Source of the DNA: Chryseosolibacter histidinae
GTDB lineage: Bacteria; Bacteroidota; Bacteroidia; Cytophagales; Cyclobacteriaceae
DNA length: 64,000 bases
Assembly: GCF_018598225.1 (NCBI RefSeq)
Contig: NZ_JAHESF010000028.1
Span: 30,481-94,480 of the forward strand
Direction: 5' to 3'
Part shown: one piece after another, positions 59,562-64,000 of the stretch
How the letters are laid out: the number at the start of each line of letters is the position of its first letter
Numbering within the stretch: position 1 is the stretch's first letter
The notes under the pieces: model-generated
The model's input: only the letters and a program-made list of their open reading frames with translations
The model's database searches: none
What the model was told of the DNA's origin: nothing
Program-made: the position numbers and the translations under genes

Positions 59562-59837
59562 TCAGGCGTTTACTTTCTCACCTACGCGGCTGGCCACGTA
59601 GTCGTAGAAACTTTGAAAGGTGGAAATAGAAACAAAGTCTTCGGGCTTCACCTTAAAGCCGAAATTGCTTTCGATCACCACCACAAGGTCGATGTAATCC
59701 AGGCTGTCGAGTTCGAGGGTCTCGCGCAGGTTTGCTTCGGGCGTGATCTTTCCGGCATCCACCTCAAACTCCTCCACCAGAAATCCATTGATCCGCTCAA
59801 TAATACTTGCTTTATCCATCACTTTAGTTAGTTCCAT
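59562..59837 (-). CDS. Acyl carrier protein 2 of the cluster
   Basis: 91 aa if started at ATG 59837, 85 aa from ATG 59819. Phosphopantetheine serine is Ser45 in TLELDSLDYIDLVVVIES. It has the usual acidic helix II (DYIDLVVVIE). The longer start overlaps the end of the ketosynthase gene by ten bases (AAATGGAACTAA), suggesting translational coupling. One of two ACPs that AcpS (39171-39545) would activate. Confidence 0.92.
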   Translation of the reverse strand: MELTKVMDKASIIERINGFLVEEFEVDAGKITPEANLRETLELDSLDYIDLVVVIESNFGFKVKPEDFVSISTFQSFYDYVASRVGEKVNA

Positions 59838-61048
59838 TTCTTTACGATCAGGGTTGAATTTGTGCCTCCAAACCCGAAAGAGTTCGACAAAAATACGTCA
59901 ATATTTTTATTCGTGGTCTTTGTAATAAGATTTAGGTTGGCCGAATGCTCGTCAGGCGTTTCAAAATTGATGTTGGGCGCCATAAAAGAATCCTCCATCA
60001 TCAGCATGGAGTACACGATCTCGCTTGCTCCTGCCATCCAGCATTCGTGTCCCGTCATCGATTTCGTAGAGCTTACAGGCGTTCTTACTTCGCCAAAAAC
60101 GTCGTTAATGGCCTGTGCTTCGCTGGCATCGCCGGCCGGTGTGGAGGTGGCGTGGGCATTGATGTAGTCGATCTCCGAAGCCTTGAGCCCGGAAGCTTTC
60201 ATCGCCATCCTGAGCGACCTCGCTGGTCCCTGAACACTGGGGTTGGAAATATGTTCGCCGTTAGACGAAAACCCATAGCCGATGATCTCGCCCAGGATCT
60301 TAGCACCCCTTTTCTGTGCCGATTCCAGGCTTTCCACAATCACCGTGGCCGCTCCTCCGCTGGGTACCAGCCCATCGCGGTTTTTGTCGAACGGACGGCT
60401 GGCTGCCTGGGGCTGATCTTCACGAACCGAAAAAGCACCCAGCGCATCAAAATTGCCCATAGAATAGATGTTCGTTTCCTGGGCACCGCCGCAGATCACA
60501 AGATCCTGCATGCCATTGCGGATGAACATGTAAGCAAGGCCGATCGAATGCGAGCCGCTGGCACACGCTGCACTCACCGTGAAGTTGATGCCCTTCAGCC
60601 GGAATATGGTGGCCAGGTTCATGTTTACGGTAGAGTTCAGCACCTGAAATACCGATCCTGATCCCACCATCATGGTATCCTGTTTTGCACGGATGATGTC
60701 AATGGCTTCGATCACCGGCTGTGCCGAGCTGTCGTTGCCGAAGATCACGCCGATCTCGTTGGCGTCTATGTAATCCTGCGAAAGGCCGGCATGTTTCAGC
60801 GCCTCCACGGTAGACATATAGGCATATTCGCCCTGCTCGGGCAACATGATCCTCGCCCGCCTGTCGAGCACACCTTTCAGCTGCGGGCGCTCCACATACC
60901 CGGTTAAACCCGAGCGGTAGCCCAAAGCCTTGCGTTGAGGGTCCAGCACAATACCGGACCGGCCCTGATAGAGCGAGGTTTTTACTTCATCCAGATTTTT
61001 ACCGATACAGGAATAAATCCCCAAACCGGTAATGACAACCCGATTCAT
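59828..61048 (-). CDS. Beta-ketoacyl-ACP synthase (FabF-like, third active KS)
   Basis: 406 aa. Triad: Cys162 (SAACASGSHSIGLAY), His299 (NAHATSTPAGD) and His334 (TGHECWMAGAS). The C-terminal FGFGGTNSTLIVKKW is standard. HATSTPAGDASEA and GHECWMAGASE match the FabB-like KS of aryl-polyene systems, with long chain specificity possible. Upstream of it the operon is broken by a 405-base gap with a structured hairpin. Confidence 0.94.
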   Translation of the reverse strand: MNRVVITGLGIYSCIGKNLDEVKTSLYQGRSGIVLDPQRKALGYRSGLTGYVERPQLKGVLDRRARIMLPEQGEYAYMSTVEALKHAGLSQDYIDANEIGVIFGNDSSAQPVIEAIDIIRAKQDTMMVGSGSVFQVLNSTVNMNLATIFRLKGINFTVSAACASGSHSIGLAYMFIRNGMQDLVICGGAQETNIYSMGNFDALGAFSVREDQPQAASRPFDKNRDGLVPSGGAATVIVESLESAQKRGAKILGEIIGYGFSSNGEHISNPSVQGPARSLRMAMKASGLKASEIDYINAHATSTPAGDASEAQAINDVFGEVRTPVSSTKSMTGHECWMAGASEIVYSMLMMEDSFMAPNINFETPDEHSANLNLITKTTNKNIDVFLSNSFGFGGTNSTLIVKKWN

Positions 61049-61453
61049 TAGACAGCGATTATTTCAAATTTTAGTTAAACAATGGGTCGGAAATGCCAGT
61101 GGCCATAGACATGCTGCATGCATACCATTCCATGCACTGCAAAAATAAGTAAATAAATGAAGTTTGTGATGCATGAAATTCGGCTGAGACAGCACGTGGG
61201 GCATTATTTAGAAGATTTCGTTAGGGCGTCCATAGTCGGCGGCAGTTCTCCGGCGGACCGGTATCCTGAGCGGTGGTGGTGCAGTGGGTTGGTGCGAGCG
61301 AAGGATCCCCTCGAAGCTTACTGCGAACCTGATCCGGAAGCATCTGCTTCATGCAGTCGCACGCTGTTTCAAGGGGATCCTTCACTCCCGCAGCCCCTCC
61401 GCACTCCCATCGTTCAGGATGACGGAACTAAGGTTGAGTCCGAAGAGCCTCGA
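61049..61453. other. 405-base gap holding a structured repeat, no gene
   Basis: No convincing ORF; the frame 61157-61516 on the plus strand runs into the ketoreductase in antisense and has no family match. The stretch 61301-61382 is an 82-base stem-loop (AAGGATCCCCTCGAA with TTCAAGGGGATCCTT). Downstream words include CGTTCAGGATGACGG. The remainder shows nothing. Confidence 0.6.
61301..61382. repeat. 82-base stem-loop with BamHI-like GGATCC termini
   Basis: A 15-bp outer stem with one G-T pair, AAGGATCCCCTCGAA (61301-61315) and TTCAAGGGGATCCTT (61368-61382). Inside, GGAAGCA and TGCTTC-type pairs (around 61335-61352) form a second helix. Not followed by a T tract. Could be a mobile hairpin element or an RNA processing site. 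Confidence 0.65.
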
Positions 61454-62182
61454 TTACGAATAAAGTCCGCCATTGATCGACAGCACATTCCCGGTAATGT
61501 AAGACGCTTTCTGTGATGCAAGGAACGCAACTGCGTCCGCTACCTCGTCAGCTTCGCCGAAACGTTGCATGGGAATCAGGTTTTTCAGGTCAGCTTCTTT
61601 CAGGTCCTGGGTCATATCGGTTCGGATGAAACCGGGTGCCACAGCATTCACGGTCACCCCACGGCGGGCTACCTCTTGTGCCAGGGCTTTGGTGGCGCCG
61701 ATCACACCGGCCTTGGCGGCGGAATAGTTGGTCTGGCCGGGCATACCTTTCAGGCCCGACAGCGAAACGATGTTCACAATACGGCCATACCGTTTCGTGA
61801 GCATACCGTTTACCACCAGTCGGGTAACATAATAGAATCCGTCGAGGCTGGAACCGAGGACGTTTTTCCATTGCTCGTCCGTCATCCAGATCATGAGGCT
61901 GTCCTGCCGGATGCCCGCATTGTTTACCAGCACTTCGATTATTTTTTCCTTATTAGTTTCCAGCCAGCCGCCCAATACGGAGTCAACGGCGCTTTTGTCG
62001 GACACGTCGAATTTCATCAGCTCGCCGTCCGTGCCTTTTTCCCTTACCAGCTCCAGGGTCCGTTGCGCTTCCGTTTCGTTGCTTTTATAATTGATGAGAA
62101 TGTTGTAGCCCTGCTCCGCCAGTTTCAGGCAAACCGCGCGGCCGATGCCCCTCGATCCCCCGGTAACCAATGCATATTTCAT
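61454..62182 (-). CDS. 3-oxoacyl-ACP reductase (FabG-like ketoreductase)
   Basis: 242 aa SDR. NADPH-binding VTGGSRGIGRAVCLKLAEQG, NNAGIRQDS, catalytic YSAAKAGVIGATKALAQEV with the Ser-Tyr-Lys set (Ser of VSLSGLKG, Tyr and Lys of YSAAK), and the end NVLSINGGLYS. It reduces the beta-keto group in each elongation cycle before dehydration. Second gene in transcription order after the ammonia-lyase, with a 35-base gap. Confidence 0.94.
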   Translation of the reverse strand: MKYALVTGGSRGIGRAVCLKLAEQGYNILINYKSNETEAQRTLELVREKGTDGELMKFDVSDKSAVDSVLGGWLETNKEKIIEVLVNNAGIRQDSLMIWMTDEQWKNVLGSSLDGFYYVTRLVVNGMLTKRYGRIVNIVSLSGLKGMPGQTNYSAAKAGVIGATKALAQEVARRGVTVNAVAPGFIRTDMTQDLKEADLKNLIPMQRFGEADEVADAVAFLASQKASYITGNVLSINGGLYS

Positions 62183-62217
62183 GTGTATGTGCGCTGTGTT
62201 TACTAAAAAGTTACATT

Positions 62218-63762
62218 CTAGCTGATGACCAGACTTGACGACCTGTTGATCAGGTGCTGCTTCACCTTCTGCAAAGCGTGGTACTTCGGCTCGTCTTCAA
62301 CAAAGGCAGGCATGATGGCCCTGATCTCGTCGTACAACTTATGCGTAGACGACGCAAGCCTTGCATGACACTTCAGGTAATCAATGGCCTGCATCAGGGA
62401 AATGCACTGGATGGCCAGCACATCGAACGTATTGTCTATCACCTTGCGTGTGATCAGCGCCGCGTTGCAGCCCATGCTCACAATGTCCTGGTTATCATTG
62501 TTGTTCGAAATGCTGTGTAAGTACATGGGGTAAGACAACGTCTGGTTCTCGGCCGTGGTGGAAGTAGCCGTAAACTGCATTCCCTGCATCCCGAAGTTCA
62601 GTCCGAGCCTGCCCAGGTTGATGAAAGGGGGCAGTCGCTGGTTGAGCTTGTCGTTCAGCAGGTAGTTCAGCTGCCGCTCAGACAACATACAAAGTTTGGT
62701 GACCACGGTCTTCAGCTTGTCCATTTCCAAAGCAACGTAGTCGCCATGGAAATTGCCGCCGTGGTAAACCATCTCACGGCGGTGATCGATGATGGGATTA
62801 TCGTTTACGGAATTGACCTCATCCTCCAGCACTTTTTCCGTATTCAGCAACGTATCATACACGGGCCCCAGGATCTGGGGAACACAACGAAGTGAGTAGT
62901 ATTCCTGAACCTTATCGGTGAAAACCGCTTCTTCGATCTTGCGGTGATACAGGTGCTCCGGGCGCTTGCGTACCAGCTTGCTGTCGCCCAGAAATTTCTG
63001 CATGGCGGCGGCAACCTGTTGCTGTCCGCGGTGATGTTTTACGGCATTGAGCTCCAATGAGAAATGGTCGTCGAACGACTTCATCAGCTCGTTGGTGATG
63101 GCCGAAAGTTTGACGGAGATGTTCAGCAGCTTTTTAGCGTGGATCAGGTTGACGATGCCCACGCCGGTCATGGCAGAGGTTCCGTTCATCAACGACAGGC
63201 CCTCACGCAAATGGATCTGCAGCGGACTGATCTTTTCGGCGGCAAATACTTCACGGGTTGACGTGAGCTTTCCTTTATACCATACCTCCCCTTCGCCAAT
63301 GAGGTTCAGGGCCAGGTGCGCCAGCTGTACCAGGTCTCCGCTGGCCCCTACACCACCGCGCTGGAAAATGCAGGCGCTGATGTTCCGGTTCAGCAGCAGC
63401 GTGAGCAGCTCCATCGCCTCTGAATGAATACCCGACGAGCCCTGCATGAGGCCGTTCAGCCTGGCAAGCATGGTGGCGCGGGCCAGGTCTTCAGAAAAAG
63501 GTTCGCCGGAGCCTGAAGCGTGACTCCTGATCAGGTTGTACTGCAGCTGCCGCTGGTCTTCTTCGCTGATCTTGTATTGGGCCATGGGACCGAGGCCGGT
63601 ATTGATCCCGTAAATGATCTTATCTTTTGAATAAGCGCGCAGGAAATCGTAATTGGCCTTCACGGTCTCCAGCGCCTGCGGCTGTAACTGCACCTGCTCA
63701 CCCTCATAGAGAACCTTAAAAAAATCACCTGCTGTCAGTCTATTCCCGCCTATTGCGATCAT
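62218..63762 (-). CDS. Tyrosine ammonia-lyase (FjTAL-like HAL/PAL family)
   Basis: 514 aa. Makes 4-coumarate from tyrosine as pigment starter. The MIO prosthetic group comes from Ala140-Ser141-Gly142 in FQRGGVGASGDLVQLAHL; catalytic Tyr51 lies in IIYGINTGLGPMAQY. The selectivity loop reads YNLIRSHASG with R79-S80-H81, as in the Flavobacterium johnsoniae TAL recalled from memory, unlike the His-Leu pair of Rhodobacter TAL. Other shared blocks: VQEYYSLRCVPQILGPV, VYHGGNFHGDYVALEMDKL and MQFTATSTTAENQ. First gene of the minus-strand cluster in the window, so the promoter probably lies in 63763-63900. Confidence 0.92.
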   Translation of the reverse strand: MIAIGGNRLTAGDFFKVLYEGEQVQLQPQALETVKANYDFLRAYSKDKIIYGINTGLGPMAQYKISEEDQRQLQYNLIRSHASGSGEPFSEDLARATMLARLNGLMQGSSGIHSEAMELLTLLLNRNISACIFQRGGVGASGDLVQLAHLALNLIGEGEVWYKGKLTSTREVFAAEKISPLQIHLREGLSLMNGTSAMTGVGIVNLIHAKKLLNISVKLSAITNELMKSFDDHFSLELNAVKHHRGQQQVAAAMQKFLGDSKLVRKRPEHLYHRKIEEAVFTDKVQEYYSLRCVPQILGPVYDTLLNTEKVLEDEVNSVNDNPIIDHRREMVYHGGNFHGDYVALEMDKLKTVVTKLCMLSERQLNYLLNDKLNQRLPPFINLGRLGLNFGMQGMQFTATSTTAENQTLSYPMYLHSISNNNDNQDIVSMGCNAALITRKVIDNTFDVLAIQCISLMQAIDYLKCHARLASSTHKLYDEIRAIMPAFVEDEPKYHALQKVKQHLINRSSSLVIS

Positions 63763-64000
63763 GCGTTTCTTGTACTTGATTTTAATCGGGCGAAAATAGC
63801 AAAAAGAAGTCAGGAATCACCCTCCTTCGCTATCATCGCGCAGTACCCGGACAAGCTTGGGCGGGCAAAGGAGCCAGGGGCCAGGGGTCAGAAGTCAGAA
63901 GTCAGGAGCCAGAAGTCAGAAGATGTCAATCCCTAAAATTGGTTGACCGTTTTATACTAACCAATTACCATTGGGCAAACATGAACCTGAGGTCCTGTTT
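63763..64000. other. Upstream region of the pigment cluster with a single-sided word repeat
   Basis: Holds the promoter side of the ammonia-lyase gene. 63870-63922 is a run of AGGAGCCAGGGG, GGTCAGAAGTCAG and AGGAGCCAGAAGTCAG words with no reverse-complement arm before the window ends. An ATG at 63980 on the plus strand opens a frame to the edge (MNLRSC), too short to judge. Confidence 0.5.

Noticed and set aside
59828..61048. DarB (KASIII-like) candidate
   Set aside because: The protein has a Cys-His-His FabF/FabB triad, not the Cys-His-Asn arrangement of KASIII enzymes.
61157..61516. 119-codon plus-strand ORF in the gap before the ketoreductase gene
   Set aside because: It overlaps the ketoreductase in antisense, includes the 82-base hairpin, has a composition unlike its neighbours and matches no family.
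63980..64000. Start of a plus-strand gene at the right edge
   Set aside because: Only seven codons are visible, so nothing can be supported.

Overview
The window reads as chromosomal DNA of a Bacteroidota bacterium, most likely a soil or freshwater member of the Cytophagales (inference from gene content only). Supporting signs are a type IX secretion sorting domain, a SusC/SusD pair under a FecI/FecR-type sigma/anti-sigma system, an ASPIC/UnbV lipoprotein, near absence of strong Shine-Dalgarno sites, TATCTTTCG promoter words and a flexirubin/aryl-polyene type pigment locus. No rRNA, tRNA, CRISPR array, prophage or complete insertion sequence was recognised.

Layout. 1-12 kb is mostly core metabolism: the C-terminus of a secreted protein, a GH20 hexosaminidase, a Nudix hydrolase, a glutaminyl-peptide cyclotransferase, Sua5, phosphofructokinase, two OsmC proteins, OxyR and phosphoglycerate kinase. 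11.4-20.5 kb looks like an envelope-stress block: YtxH, a beta-barrel protein, several very small membrane proteins, a large hybrid histidine kinase facing a sigma-54 activator, and an ECF sigma factor with a membrane anti-sigma partner. 20.6-27 kb holds adenosylhomocysteinase, a DsbA-like oxidoreductase, a sialidase-like protein coupled to a frameshifted serine hydrolase, and secreted proteins. 27.2-37.7 kb is a nutrient-uptake locus: sigma factor and FecR (divergent), SusC, SusD and an FG-GAP/UnbV lipoprotein.

37.9-63.8 kb is a 26-kb block, all on the minus strand with many overlapping or abutting genes, for an aryl-polyene pigment. A tyrosine ammonia-lyase (FjTAL type) would make the 4-coumarate starter, an acyl ligase would load it, and two ACPs, three complete ketosynthases, a chain-length-factor-like ketosynthase and a truncated one, a ketoreductase and two hotdog dehydratases would build the polyene. 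A thioesterase, two methyltransferase domains, two flavin oxidoreductases (one with a halogenase motif), acyltransferases, a glycosyltransferase, LolA- and DUF3261-type lipoprotein factors and an MMPL exporter would tailor it and move it to the outer membrane. DarA/DarB for the dialkylresorcinol half of flexirubin are not in the window.

The most unusual signal is not a gene. More than a dozen intergenic places carry arms built from iterated words of about 8-10 bases (for example GTCCATGG, TACGAGG, TTGCCAG, CCGGAGAC), followed after a spacer by the reverse complement. The word differs between loci, while the plan and the habit of starting on a stop codon recur. A ten-base A tract that splits a glycosyltransferase from its DUF2062 tail, and a three-enzyme fusion (exporter, acyltransferase, methyltransferase), are the strongest gene-level oddities.
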